NCBI GenBank assembly: GCA_040285745.1
Contig: JAUFOR010000002.1
Span: forward strand, 1,488,001-1,552,000
Length of the DNA: 64,000 nucleotides
Origin: Barthelona sp. PCE
Taxonomy: Eukaryota > Metamonada: BaSk clade
Reading direction: 5' to 3'
The first letter of the stretch is position 1. The number at the start of each line of letters is the position of its first letter. Positions 49,182 to 59,374 of this stretch are shown here, piece after piece. Under the pieces are notes generated by a model. The model saw only the letters and a list, made by a program, of their open reading frames with translations. It was not told where the DNA came from and made no database searches. Position numbers and translations under genes: made by a program.

Positions 49182-52100
49182 TCACATGGTCATAGGTAGT
49201 TCTGCCTGCACTATGGCTAAGGCATCCGTTTTGTTCCCCTTCTTAGCAATACTTACCTTCAATTCTTCATCATATTCCACAATGAAGTGAAAATCACATA
49301 CTTCAATGAGTTCATCTCTAAAACTGGTAATAAAGAACTGAGGGCCACCATCTGCTAATGACTCTATCAAATTGGCTACAGCACTACGATAAAGACTGTC
49401 TAAATTAGCATCGACTTCATCTAAGCAAAAGAATGGCACCGTATTAACTGAATGCATGCTGAGAATGAGTGCCAGGGATAACACAGTCTTCTGGCCTCCT
49501 GATAGAGTGCTCAAATTCTGACGACCAAGTCCATATGTAACTTGCACATCAAAACCCATAATTTCTGATGCATCAATCTCAACGTCATCATCAACGTTAA
49601 TTTCCTCACCATCCTGCATGTACATGATACATTCTGCTGTTCCACGGGGCTCAAGCTGTAAGAAAAGTTGTTTAAATTGTTCTGAAACTTTGTTAATAGC
49701 TGAGATGATTCTGGTTCCACGCTGACCGTCCAAGTGATCAATAAGTTCCTCAAGGCGATCGAAATCTCGCTCAAGCATCTCCTTACGTTCCTGTAGGCGC
49801 CTGTTTTCCTCAACAAAGCTGTCGTATTTACCAATTGCAGTCTTTGAGACGCCAGACATTTCAAACTCCTTAACAGCGTTCTGTGCACGCCTCAGGTGGT
49901 TGTCGAGCTCCTCGTTGGAAATTGTGGGGTCGATATCAACGTCAATAGTAGCCTGCCCAATCTGACGTAACCGTAACTCATTATCCCTAATCTGGGATTT
50001 CAGTAACGCGATGCGGTACAGCACACTGTCTAGTTCACCGGAATCGTCCGTCGTCCGTTGTCTGAGGGAGAGCTCGTGGGCCTTGTAACCATCATACTCA
50101 ACCAACATTCGCTGGTTTTCAGCATGCAGCTCATCAAGTTTGTTAGTGAGATCGCTGTTTTGTGCCTCAATTTCAACAAGATACTCAGTGATATGACTAA
50201 GTTGCTCCTTGAGCTCAGTAATGACAGACTCCTGTACGTATTGTGTATCATGTCCCAAACTCATTGATCCTTGTGACCAACCAGCATTATTGGACTTGCG
50301 TTGCTCAAGGTCGCTCAGCAATTGCTCGACAACAGACATTTCAGCAATGAGACTGTTGATGCCGATCCTCTTTGATACTATATCATCTGAAAGGACACTG
50401 CGCTCTATCATAAGCGCGTCAATATCAGACTGCATCGTTCGAACATGTACGTGCTGTGAATCTAGATCTACGTTCTCCACATCAGCATTGCGGAACAACT
50501 CTATCTTCATTTCAAGCTTCTTATGCTCCTCCTCGGCTTGATAAACACGCTGTTCGTGAGCAAATGACGCGTGAGTCTTCTCACTAAGCTGCTCCTGCAC
50601 CTGCCTGATACCGTCGCGCAGCTCCAACAATTCGCTTTGTGCGACATGTAATGCCTTTCTCTTTTTAGCCACGCGATTGATGTGGTTCTCGTGCGATACG
50701 CGAGCTGACGACAGTTTACGCCCGATTTCCTCCAGTCTGGTCTCAATATCACTGACTGAGTCATGTACCTCCTGAATGGCGGCAGCATGCTGCATACGCG
50801 AAATACGATATGCGTGACCACCGCGAATCTCACCTGTTGAGAACGCTCTATCACCCTCTAAACTGACAATATCGCACCGAAGTTCACGACCTATGTCGAC
50901 ACCGCGACGCATATCGTCAACTAACAAAACCTTACCGAAAAGATGACGGAGGAGAATTGGATACTCGCATTCAACAAAGTCCATTAGTGAGACCGCCTCT
51001 TCTGGGTCGTCGTGTATGACTTTGCGTGGTGGCGAGAGCTCGCTAAGAGGAATAAATGTAACACGCATGCCTCTCTTGGCTGCAATCTCGTCAAGAAGTG
51101 GTTCAAGACCGTCAAGGGACTTACACACAATCGAAAAAAGTTGTGTACCCGCTACCATCGAAACTGAAGTCATGAATTCGACTGAACAGTTTAAAAGTGA
51201 GTAAACCGGACCGATAACGTTATCAAACCCACTCTCACTCTCAACACGTGACATTACATACTCGACACCCCTTTGGACATTACCTGGGGCCGTTCTAAGC
51301 AGGTTAGCACGCAACTCCTTCAGCTTCTGTTTGGGACCAGCAAGCTCACTTTGTAACTGCAACCGTTCTGTCTTGAGCCGTTGGTAATCTTGTGTGCTTT
51401 CTTGCGTCGACTCCATGAGTCTAAGCTCCATACGAAGATCAATGATTGAAGAATTCAACTCTTTCTCCTTTACCTCCATATCCGACATCTGTCGCGTCAG
51501 CTCAGTTACAGCCTCTGTACACTCTGCCAGGACAGCTTTCAGAGCGTCAACACCAAGATCATCCATGGTTGCTGTCAACTCAGTAATCTGGTTCTCAACA
51601 AAAGTAACACGTTCTTCGACAGTTGCAAACTGTAGGAGATACATGCGATCCTCAAGCACAGAAAGCACGGCTTTGCGCTCTGATATACGAGAGTTGACCT
51701 CGTTTAATTGATGATTGAGACTTTCCATGACTGAATTTGATTTTTCAATCAATCGCTTGAGTCTACGTTGCTCACTCGTTAACTGCTTCTCCTCTGAAGA
51801 ATCATGACGTACCCTCTCATTTTGGATTCGCAAAGTCGTCTCTAAATCCTTAATTTTAAGAGATAAACTGGCTTTCTCCTCGGTTAATGCAAGAACCCTT
51901 TTAAAAAAAAAGTCTTGTTCATTCTCATAATTCGCTATCTTGAATTTTATCTCTGCACGGCCGTCCTCAACCATTCCAATCTTTGCATGGAGATCATCAA
52001 TCGACTCAAATAACCCGGAACTCTTCTCCAGGAACGATGCTTTCTTCTCTTCCAATTCCTCAGTTTCGCGTGAGAAAGACAGAAGAAGACGCTCGATCTT

Positions 52101-52778
52101 AATGGTCTCATATGTTTTCACCTTCAAATCAAGCATCTTCCATTCCTTATACACAGCTTCTTCCTGTTCCAAATGCTTAAGCTTCTCCTTAAACCTATCA
52201 AGGATACCGTCAATGCGCTGAATACGATTGCGCTCTTCCTGTAGCTTCTTCAATGAAACCTTTCGCCTGTCTAAGTACGTTTTTGTCCCACTAATCGTTT
52301 CAATAAGATGCAATTTTTCTTTGGGTCGATAATTTGCAATCTCTGTAATAGAGTTCTGTTTGATGATGTAAAAAGGGTTGGAGCTCATAAATCCACTGCT
52401 GGTTAAAAGCTGAGAAATCTCAGAATAATTCTTTCGTGAACCATTAATAAAGTATTCGTCCTTCTTAATACCTAGAACACGTTTGAGTTCAACTTCATCC
52501 TCATCCAAGAGGAAACTCCTGTCTGTGTTGTCTATAATAACTGCAACAGAACAACTAAGCTGACGATGCCCTGATGTGTCATAAATGAGTACTTTCCGGC
52601 GTTCTTGACTGATACGTCGATAATCTTCCCCAAACAAAAACCGTAAAGCAAGAATAACGTTACTTTTTCCCGATCCATTAAAACCTACAATTGAATTGAT
52701 AGCTGGAGAAAAATCTCCAACAATAGTCTCATCTTTGTAGCTTCTGAAGCCTCGTAAAATGATTCTTTTTATGTGCAT
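49182..52778 (-). CDS. SMC3: Cohesin subunit SMC3
   Basis: Start set at ATG 52778 (MHIKRIILRGFRSYKDE), equal to the conserved SMC3 start 'MYIKQVIIQGFRSYRDQT'; the frame upstream opens with TTG. 1198 aa (human 1217). Walker A GFNGSGKS at 32-39. The KKD of GIKKDEYF places Lys105-Lys106, the ESCO/Eco1 acetylation pair, at the same numbers as in human. SNPFYIIKQNSI follows, then long coiled coils (~170-500 and ~670-1000), a hinge with GPVYSLLNC...DGLEPLLDEIA and a GEIRGGHAYR segment (~510-660), signature LSGGQK at 1092, and Walker B CLDEVDANLD with Asp1120/Glu1121. It forms the cohesin ring with SMC1 and a kleisin for sister-chromatid cohesion. The stop codon (TGA) overlaps AATAAA (49182-49177). 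Confidence 0.95.
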   Translation of the reverse strand: MHIKRIILRGFRSYKDETIVGDFSPAINSIVGFNGSGKSNVILALRFLFGEDYRRISQERRKVLIYDTSGHRQLSCSVAVIIDNTDRSFLLDEDEVELKRVLGIKKDEYFINGSRKNYSEISQLLTSSGFMSSNPFYIIKQNSITEIANYRPKEKLHLIETISGTKTYLDRRKVSLKKLQEERNRIQRIDGILDRFKEKLKHLEQEEAVYKEWKMLDLKVKTYETIKIERLLLSFSRETEELEEKKASFLEKSSGLFESIDDLHAKIGMVEDGRAEIKFKIANYENEQDFFFKRVLALTEEKASLSLKIKDLETTLRIQNERVRHDSSEEKQLTSEQRRLKRLIEKSNSVMESLNHQLNEVNSRISERKAVLSVLEDRMYLLQFATVEERVTFVENQITELTATMDDLGVDALKAVLAECTEAVTELTRQMSDMEVKEKELNSSIIDLRMELRLMESTQESTQDYQRLKTERLQLQSELAGPKQKLKELRANLLRTAPGNVQRGVEYVMSRVESESGFDNVIGPVYSLLNCSVEFMTSVSMVAGTQLFSIVCKSLDGLEPLLDEIAAKRGMRVTFIPLSELSPPRKVIHDDPEEAVSLMDFVECEYPILLRHLFGKVLLVDDMRRGVDIGRELRCDIVSLEGDRAFSTGEIRGGHAYRISRMQHAAAIQEVHDSVSDIETRLEEIGRKLSSARVSHENHINRVAKKRKALHVAQSELLELRDGIRQVQEQLSEKTHASFAHEQRVYQAEEEHKKLEMKIELFRNADVENVDLDSQHVHVRTMQSDIDALMIERSVLSDDIVSKRIGINSLIAEMSVVEQLLSDLEQRKSNNAGWSQGSMSLGHDTQYVQESVITELKEQLSHITEYLVEIEAQNSDLTNKLDELHAENQRMLVEYDGYKAHELSLRQRTTDDSGELDSVLYRIALLKSQIRDNELRLRQIGQATIDVDIDPTISNEELDNHLRRAQNAVKEFEMSGVSKTAIGKYDSFVEENRRLQERKEMLERDFDRLEELIDHLDGQRGTRIISAINKVSEQFKQLFLQLEPRGTAECIMYMQDGEEINVDDDVEIDASEIMGFDVQVTYGLGRQNLSTLSGGQKTVLSLALILSMHSVNTVPFFCLDEVDANLDSLYRSAVANLIESLADGGPQFFITSFRDELIEVCDFHFIVEYDEELKVSIAKKGNKTDALAIVQAELPMTM

Positions 52779-53106
52779 TGGTCGAAAAGGGTAAGAAAAT
52801 TGGAAATCGAAACGAACAGTTAACAGCTGTGTATTTAAATTTACTTGCAAAAAGATCCATCCATGTATAGCTGTCGCAGATTTCCACTTACTTAAACTGA
52901 AATAGAAGAGTAAATCTTAAAGATAATTCATATATGTGCTAAATTACTTTTTTGCAATGAAAAAACATCATCAACTCGTGTAATAACGCCAAGAACCTTT
53001 TTTAAAAGGAATAAAATCCACAAAAAATTCAACAAATGGAAGAAAAACAGAATATATCAATAATATGGTTTCTTTACTGCAAATTTAAAGGTCAATACAA
53101 GCGAGA
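52779..53106. other. Intergenic between two minus-strand genes
   Basis: 328 bp, AT-rich. On the minus strand CCCTTTTCGACC lies 4-13 nt before the SMC3 ATG (52782-52793). No ORF beyond a short chance frame and no RNA gene seen. Confidence 0.45.
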
Positions 53107-54927
53107 TCACAGCATAGCATCAAGATCCACTTCTTCTGGTTCCACACCAGCTTCTTCATCGAACACATCGACCTTAGCTTCTTCATCAACTTCAACAGCC
53201 TTTAAACGCTCATCATCTTCACGTTTCTTTTCAATCTCTCTGATTTCACGTTCAATAAGCTTCTCATAAGCTTCTTCGGGACCGGAAAGGACTTCATCAT
53301 CAAGCAAATCACTATCGAGTTCACTCAAACCATCTTCAAGTGCACTTGTGTGCAACTCATCAAGTTCAGCATCGGAGATTTCGCTGCGGGAGTCATCAAG
53401 CATAAAGCTCAAATCATCATCGCTCAAGTCACTGAAAGTCACAGGTTTCACAACATACTCATCAACATCATCGATATCCTCAATTTCATCTTCCTTAGGT
53501 TGCTCCACCACAACAGCAGGCATGTATTGTGCGCGTTTGACACTCTCAACAACCAACCAGTGAATACAACGAGTGCAATCCATTCGTGTTCTCAGTTCCT
53601 GTTGAAATTGATTTTGTAGACGCTTTTTAAGCACCTCTCTGAACTCACGCTCATGATCAAGTCTCTTATCCAAGTTCGAAATATCATTACCCATTTGCTC
53701 TCTAGTACGCTTCAAGTCAGTAATCTCATCACTTCTCTTTTGGATTTCTTGCTCTCGCTTACCAATTTCTGCACGGAGAAGACGTAATTCCTTACGTTGC
53801 TTCTTCTCCACAATAATACGACGCTGCTGACGCTCTTCGTTGATCATTTCGATATTATTAATCTCTTGTTCTAAGTTAAGCTTCTCATTCTCAATAGTTT
53901 GAAGCTCAATCAGTAATTTCCTGTGTTCATCAGTCATACGAACGACGATTGCATCCTTACCTTCGTTCTCAGCAGTTAGATCTGTCACATCAGAGGTGAG
54001 TGCCTCACATTTGATCTGTTCAAGACGCAGATCTTCTTCCAAAGTCTCAATTTCCTTGTTCTTTTCCAGCAACCTCAACTCTAGGTCGTCAATACGCTGG
54101 ACCATCATGCTCGCAGCCTCTCCTTCAATAATCATCTCTGCCTCAGGTTCTTCTTCAACTTCTTCTGGTGCTGTCTCAGCTTGTTCCTGATCTTTTATGT
54201 CTTTTCTAAGCTGTTTTGAAAAGTCATGGAACTCTTGGCGACCCTCGTTGGTGAATTCTTGTTGCTTTAGGTTGCCCAATGAGTAAAGAACGGGTTCATT
54301 CAGACCCAAATCTTGACGAATTCTTGATTTCTCTTGTTCAATACGTTGGGCTTCAGCAACACCACGCTCGGTCATTTCATGTACCTTTTCCTCAACAAAA
54401 TCCTGTGTTTCATCAATAAACTTTGAGCGAAGATTGCTCTTAACATTGTCAACACGAACTTTTACGTCTTTTTCAATTTTTTCAAGCTCATCCTTCTTTG
54501 AATAAATCTGCTCCTTGATGTGTTCCTTCTCCTTCTCCTGTTCTTGAAGAATTTTATCGTGCTTCTCCTCCAAATTACTAAGGAAATTCTCTCGATGAAT
54601 GTTCTGACGCATCTGACTTTCTTCAGAGAGATTATTCTGAAGACGCTTCAGTGCTTGTGCACGTTTGATCTCTCCTTCAAGCTTAATAGCCTTGATTTCT
54701 TGATCAACCTTCTTGTAATTGGGACTAGCAAACTTAGGTGAAGCAATATTGCTTGAAATATCAGCAAATGTCTGCTTTGATGCATACTGGTTGATTTTGT
54801 TCAGTAAATCGTTCTTCTTACGTGAAATAGCGTCTGCTTCACGACGAATTGAATCAAATTCGTTATCCAGTTTGCGTTTACGCCTTCTATTGGACTTTTT
54901 GGCACTTCTACGGGTCGGGCTGTTCAT
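53107..54927 (-). CDS. Coiled-coil protein with acidic C-terminus, unknown function
   Basis: 606 aa, ATG 54927 (MNSPTRRSAKKSNRRRKRK), TGA stop. A basic N-terminus (possible nuclear localisation or microtubule-binding signal) is followed by near-continuous coiled coil from ~20 to ~450, with a Glu/Ala/Pro break around 235-260 (AETAPEEVEEEPEAE). A short non-coil island follows (MDCTRCIHWLVVESVKRAQ, with a CxxC), then an acidic Asp/Ser/Glu-rich tail (~480-606) with a further short helix. The composition suits a cytoskeletal or centriolar/axonemal structural protein, but I recognise no family. The CTRC pair is unusual in an otherwise Cys-free coiled coil. Confidence 0.7.
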   Translation of the reverse strand: MNSPTRRSAKKSNRRRKRKLDNEFDSIRREADAISRKKNDLLNKINQYASKQTFADISSNIASPKFASPNYKKVDQEIKAIKLEGEIKRAQALKRLQNNLSEESQMRQNIHRENFLSNLEEKHDKILQEQEKEKEHIKEQIYSKKDELEKIEKDVKVRVDNVKSNLRSKFIDETQDFVEEKVHEMTERGVAEAQRIEQEKSRIRQDLGLNEPVLYSLGNLKQQEFTNEGRQEFHDFSKQLRKDIKDQEQAETAPEEVEEEPEAEMIIEGEAASMMVQRIDDLELRLLEKNKEIETLEEDLRLEQIKCEALTSDVTDLTAENEGKDAIVVRMTDEHRKLLIELQTIENEKLNLEQEINNIEMINEERQQRRIIVEKKQRKELRLLRAEIGKREQEIQKRSDEITDLKRTREQMGNDISNLDKRLDHEREFREVLKKRLQNQFQQELRTRMDCTRCIHWLVVESVKRAQYMPAVVVEQPKEDEIEDIDDVDEYVVKPVTFSDLSDDDLSFMLDDSRSEISDAELDELHTSALEDGLSELDSDLLDDEVLSGPEEAYEKLIEREIREIEKKREDDERLKAVEVDEEAKVDVFDEEAGVEPEEVDLDAML

Positions 54928-55338
54928 TATACACGGTTAAAACCTTGCCACCAACAAAGAAAAGATGTAAATTTTTGAAAACAAAATGGCCAGCATTACA
55001 TCATTGTCCGGACGTGCAGGTGAGCATGAAGTACACTACAGAGTCGTGTGCAGAAACCTAAATATCTTTATTTGCTATGAAAAATGAAAAGCAAGCCTAT
55101 AACACTTAGTGGATGAAAAATCTCAATCGTAGACTGAATTATGGAGTTTAACCTCATATTTAAAGAGATACTTCCACATATTGTGCTATGTTATTCTTTT
55201 CATGAATTCTTTACAAACAAAGATATTTTATTGTTCAATGGTGCCTAAAGAATGTCATAATATAGTAATACCAAGCTTAGTTCGGAAATAAGTACTCAAA
55301 AGTCTTGTTGAAGCTATTCTACCTTTTTCACCATTCAA
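54928..55338. other. Divergent promoter region, coiled-coil gene / URB1-like
   Basis: 411 bp, AT-rich. CCTTTTTCACC at 55322-55332 lies ~8 nt before the plus-strand ATG. CATCTTTTCTTTG on the minus strand lies ~35 nt before the coiled-coil gene ATG. A short frame through 54928-55061 continues from an antisense shadow and is not taken as a gene. Confidence 0.45.
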
Positions 55339-58300
55339 ATGAGTTTCTTTCGACCAAGCAACCGAGCACCGTCATTCATTGAGAGAATCAGAGACCCTTC
55401 TGAAACTCGAAAAGCACTCTCCTCATTATATAAGGATCTTAAGCGCAATGGGCGATCTTCAACCATATTTCAGAATTACACATCGAGGAGTCCAGAGCTC
55501 ATTGAACTTTTTAGTTTGTTGAGTGACAATATTGACTCTAATCCTTTGTTAAGCGTATTTTCGCTGAAGTGTATTGCATATTGCGTTAAATATACATCCA
55601 CTAGCACAGGCCAGAAGGCCATTATCACCAACATCAAAAGAGCATATCCATTCATCTCAAAACTGTTCAATAATACTGAGCATATACAGAATGCAGGAGC
55701 CGTTTTCGAACTCATTACTTGTGTTCCTGAGGGTCCCATCATCTACGACCTCATCGGCATACTGAAGAAGATTAACATGTTACACCTTGATGTATACAAA
55801 TTTAGTGGTAAACCCACAAGTCGTCGAGCATATGTTGAGTGTGTTCATCGTCTACTTTCCTTACGTATTGGTAACTTTTTCATCAAATACAGCTTCTTCT
55901 TACCATTTTTGAAGGGTATTAAGTTTGATAACCAGGGTTTTGAAGAAAGTTATGCTATCTTTGAGTCCATTATTGATCATATTAAGAACACTGACGTTCC
56001 CGCTAACCAGCTCATCTTTATTGACAGTGAGTTCTTCCTCGCTCTCATCGCGTTCAAGAGACATGATGTTTTAGTCGAAAAATGCAACATTTTGATTTCT
56101 GAATTAATTGGTATTGCTAAATTACCACTGTATGCGACGTACACGGAGCAAATCCCATCTGTGGTGAGCTCCCTGAGTGCAGAGCAGAAACTGCATGTCT
56201 TTAAGACACATAAACACTTATTGCTTCCTTTCATTGAACAGTATAGATACACAGATAAAGTAACAGATAACTCACCAGAAATAGTTCAACGCCTTGATTT
56301 TCTGACAAGCATCCTTTTGTTGGTCAAGCGTCAGAGAATCACTCTGTTGAAGGAACAGTGTGCCTTCCTCAATCTTCCATTCCTTAGTCAGTGTCTCAAG
56401 AACAAGGAGTACTTCAAGTTCGTTATCGTTCTTCTTGACGTATTCTTTGATGTTTATTCCGGCATAATTTCGGATGTTCTGAACTGCAGTATATTTAAGA
56501 TTGTGAAAAAGAATGTTGTTAGTGGGACTGTTACACCCAATGAGCATCCTTTTCTCTTTACATTTTTACAGAAGGCTTTCAGAATCTACCCTTCCATCGT
56601 GCATTACTTTGACAATGTGAAAGTTTTCTTTGAAGTTGATGATGATATCTTCACAAATTCAGTTTACTTAGACTTCCTTATCTCTCTGCTTTCTGCTTAC
56701 GGAAAAGCTGTTCTGGACCACACAACAATCTCTGTTCTCATACAGAGAGTCACACGTCTTTATGAGACTGATGGCTTTGTTCTATCCGATCCCTTCTTCA
56801 ATGTTATGAAGTTAATGAACACAGTCACCGCACTTAACATCCCACAGATCATTTTAGTCGCCCCTATCATGTTTATGCTCACGGTTAACCCATCATTCAG
56901 GAATGAACTATTCGGTGCGTTACCGGTCATGTATGATCTCATTTTTACAACAACAAATGCTTTTGTTTTAGATGAATGTGTTGTGTTTATTTCAAAGTAT
57001 CTTTCTGCTTCTTTTGTTGAAAAGATTCAAACTTTCTTCAACACCCCTTCTGAAACAATTAGTGCACAATATCAAGCTATGCAATACGGTTACTTACCAT
57101 ACTTGTACTGCCTATTTCTGCAACTCGGACGTGAAACTGAGGAAACTGAATTGGACCGTAGACAGCGCAAACCAATCCTTCGTGATATTTCAAAGTGCCT
57201 TACTGCCATCAAGAAGGCTAAGAAAGACAGTGTTTCCAATTGTTTCATGCGCAACTTCGCCCCCTCTCTTGCAGAGATGTTCTTGTCCTTTTACAGCAAA
57301 TACTCTCGTCAGTTCTTCCTTGGTAGACTCGGTTCATTCAACACTCTTTTCTATCACTATGATCAGTGCACGGTTTTGAAGCACTGCGCCCTTCTCGGCG
57401 ATGAAATTGATCCAGAGCTGTGGTTGGCACATCCTCGTGCCCTTGAACTCCTCATAGATGATATGGAAAAAGTTACTGTATTCGATGTGAGTGAGATTGC
57501 CAGCCTGTGCCTCACTATGCCAGCTTTTTGGTCTGAGGAGTGTATCCGCTACCTTGTTCCCCGTGCCTCAACTATACCTTTCAACTTCCATCCTTACACA
57601 GAGGAGAACAAACCACTTTTCGTTGGATTCATGGATCAGTACGATCATGACACGAGGAAACTCGCACTGTCATCTCTTCTCATGCACTTTGATTGGGAAT
57701 TCGACGAGCTGAACTTTGATGAGATTTTTAGCCAACCTCCCACTAATGATTACACCAAGCTTGACATGTTTACACATTACATATTCGAGACACTCGTTTC
57801 GATTGACGGTATTCGTATCGCTATTAAGAAGCTGGTGGGTCTTCCAGTGTTCTTTGCAGAATTCACTGTCGATACCATCATCAAGGTGCTCCGAAAAATT
57901 GAAAACGACAGCGTACCTCTCAAGCGTATGGATATATCCATTGATCTTGAGCCAGCTTTCCTTGTTGAACTGTGTCGCATTGCTGAGAGCAAGCCAACAC
58001 ATGTTGTCAATTTCTTCGTTGAGAATGAAATGTATGAAGAGATTTTTGCTGTCTTGCAGTTCGAGCCGGAGTTGTTCACAAAACTTGGTGAGCTTCCTAT
58101 TGGAGAACTTTCCCTTTCACTTGATCACATGCGCAAGAGTTCTGTCGCTCCTTTTCTCTTCAATACAGGTGCCGAATCTGGATTTGAACCCTGTAACAAG
58201 GATTTTTCCGTTGCAGTCGATATTCCTGAGTTATTATTGAATCCTGTTCTGACGAAGAATAATGTTCACAAAACAATCAACGCTCTTCCTGCATTGGACA

Positions 58301-59280
58301 TGTTTATGAACGGCAAGAAATTGGATTTGTTGAATGTTGACAAACACATATTTGATACAACAACCATAGTCAACTATGAACTTTTTGTTCTCAACTTTGC
58401 CTATTTAGCAAACTTATATGGTCTACCAGAAAATATTGAAGATCAGCTCGTTACTATCGTCCTTCCACTGGCCATTATCGGTCTTTCAAGCGGAAAGATG
58501 TTTGTTCGTCGTGCTTGTGGTTACATTGTTGGTGCAACTGTGCAATATTTAAAACAGGAGTCCGTTAAGATGCCCCGGAAGCATCGTGTGACAAAGGTTA
58601 TACGTGCTGCTCAGCAGTTGATGGATAACAACCACCAATTGTGTCTCTTTGACGCCAGTTTCCTCGCCGAGTCAGTGTTTGTAGTCTCCGCGCAGGCACA
58701 CTCATGCAAAATGTTTGTTGAAAAGACGCTTGAATCATGTGAAAAGACATTACAGAGCAAGAAGTATTCTTTCATCACAAAAATGCTCTTTGCCTACGAT
58801 ACACTTGATACGAAAGGCAAAGATCAGCGCCAGTTCATACTCAGCATCAGTAACGCACTTGACGAACATAGCATCCAGAGCGTTGGTCTTTTGGACTTTT
58901 ACATTGGTTGTTTGGATGCACATGAGCGTATCGATCACCGTTTGCTCCGTAATGTGTTCCGTAACATATATCTTCTTCTTGTCAATGACCGAACATCTGA
59001 TCTTATTGAAAAGTACAGTTTCCACCTCGTATTGCGCCAGTTAAACAGAGATCATCCACTCCTATCTTTGATGAGTGATAGCACAAAGAACAGATTCTTT
59101 AACAGAACTAGGAATGATATCGTTGTTGCTAACTTTGAAGGCTTATCTTGTTCTGCTGATTATTTGGTTGAAGCTGCTGAATACGATATTAATATTCATA
59201 ATGCTATTAAAATTGCTAAAAATGGTGTTATGGATGCTAAGAGTTATGCATTTTATAGTGATTTGCTTAATCATAGTTAA
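55339..59280 (+). CDS. Large helical-repeat protein, probable URB1/Npa1 (nucleolar pre-60S factor)
   Basis: 1313 aa, ATG 55339 (MSFFRPSNRAPSF). All-helical solenoid without membrane segments or coiled coil. The N-terminal third follows the Npa1 pattern: helices around NAGAVFELITCVPEGP (compare 'KAALRLLTALV'), SRRAYVECVHRLLSLR (compare 'TR..FI.FLLSFL'), FFLPFLKGIKFDN (compare 'VLS.VLKGL..D') and NQLIFIDSEFFLALIAF (compare '.KL.LFN...LAQLA.LY'). URB1/Npa1 acts in early large-subunit assembly in the nucleolus. It is shorter than yeast Npa1 (about 1764 aa). Another HEAT-type protein remains possible, since these motifs are matched from memory. AATAAA at 59288 lies 8 nt after the stop. Confidence 0.6.
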   Translation: MSFFRPSNRAPSFIERIRDPSETRKALSSLYKDLKRNGRSSTIFQNYTSRSPELIELFSLLSDNIDSNPLLSVFSLKCIAYCVKYTSTSTGQKAIITNIKRAYPFISKLFNNTEHIQNAGAVFELITCVPEGPIIYDLIGILKKINMLHLDVYKFSGKPTSRRAYVECVHRLLSLRIGNFFIKYSFFLPFLKGIKFDNQGFEESYAIFESIIDHIKNTDVPANQLIFIDSEFFLALIAFKRHDVLVEKCNILISELIGIAKLPLYATYTEQIPSVVSSLSAEQKLHVFKTHKHLLLPFIEQYRYTDKVTDNSPEIVQRLDFLTSILLLVKRQRITLLKEQCAFLNLPFLSQCLKNKEYFKFVIVLLDVFFDVYSGIISDVLNCSIFKIVKKNVVSGTVTPNEHPFLFTFLQKAFRIYPSIVHYFDNVKVFFEVDDDIFTNSVYLDFLISLLSAYGKAVLDHTTISVLIQRVTRLYETDGFVLSDPFFNVMKLMNTVTALNIPQIILVAPIMFMLTVNPSFRNELFGALPVMYDLIFTTTNAFVLDECVVFISKYLSASFVEKIQTFFNTPSETISAQYQAMQYGYLPYLYCLFLQLGRETEETELDRRQRKPILRDISKCLTAIKKAKKDSVSNCFMRNFAPSLAEMFLSFYSKYSRQFFLGRLGSFNTLFYHYDQCTVLKHCALLGDEIDPELWLAHPRALELLIDDMEKVTVFDVSEIASLCLTMPAFWSEECIRYLVPRASTIPFNFHPYTEENKPLFVGFMDQYDHDTRKLALSSLLMHFDWEFDELNFDEIFSQPPTNDYTKLDMFTHYIFETLVSIDGIRIAIKKLVGLPVFFAEFTVDTIIKVLRKIENDSVPLKRMDISIDLEPAFLVELCRIAESKPTHVVNFFVENEMYEEIFAVLQFEPELFTKLGELPIGELSLSLDHMRKSSVAPFLFNTGAESGFEPCNKDFSVAVDIPELLLNPVLTKNNVHKTINALPALDMFMNGKKLDLLNVDKHIFDTTTIVNYELFVLNFAYLANLYGLPENIEDQLVTIVLPLAIIGLSSGKMFVRRACGYIVGATVQYLKQESVKMPRKHRVTKVIRAAQQLMDNNHQLCLFDASFLAESVFVVSAQAHSCKMFVEKTLESCEKTLQSKKYSFITKMLFAYDTLDTKGKDQRQFILSISNALDEHSIQSVGLLDFYIGCLDAHERIDHRLLRNVFRNIYLLLVNDRTSDLIEKYSFHLVLRQLNRDHPLLSLMSDSTKNRFFNRTRNDIVVANFEGLSCSADYLVEAAEYDINIHNAIKIAKNGVMDAKSYAFYSDLLNHS

Positions 59281-59287
59281 ACTGATC

Positions 59288-59293
59288 AATAAA
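59288..59293 (+). terminator. Poly(A) signal AATAAA after the URB1-like gene
   Basis: AATAAA starts 8 nt after the TAA at 59278-59280; the opposing HMG-box gene ends at 59375. Confidence 0.5.
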
Positions 59294-59374
59294 TTAAACA
59301 CTATTGTTATGAAAAGAAGTTTGTATTGCTATTTACAAAAATTTATGCTGAATACAGATGATTGTTACATGCTG

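Noticed and set aside
52779-52850. Longer N-terminus of SMC3
   Set aside because: Opens with TTG; the SMC3 family starts at the MHIKRI-like methionine.
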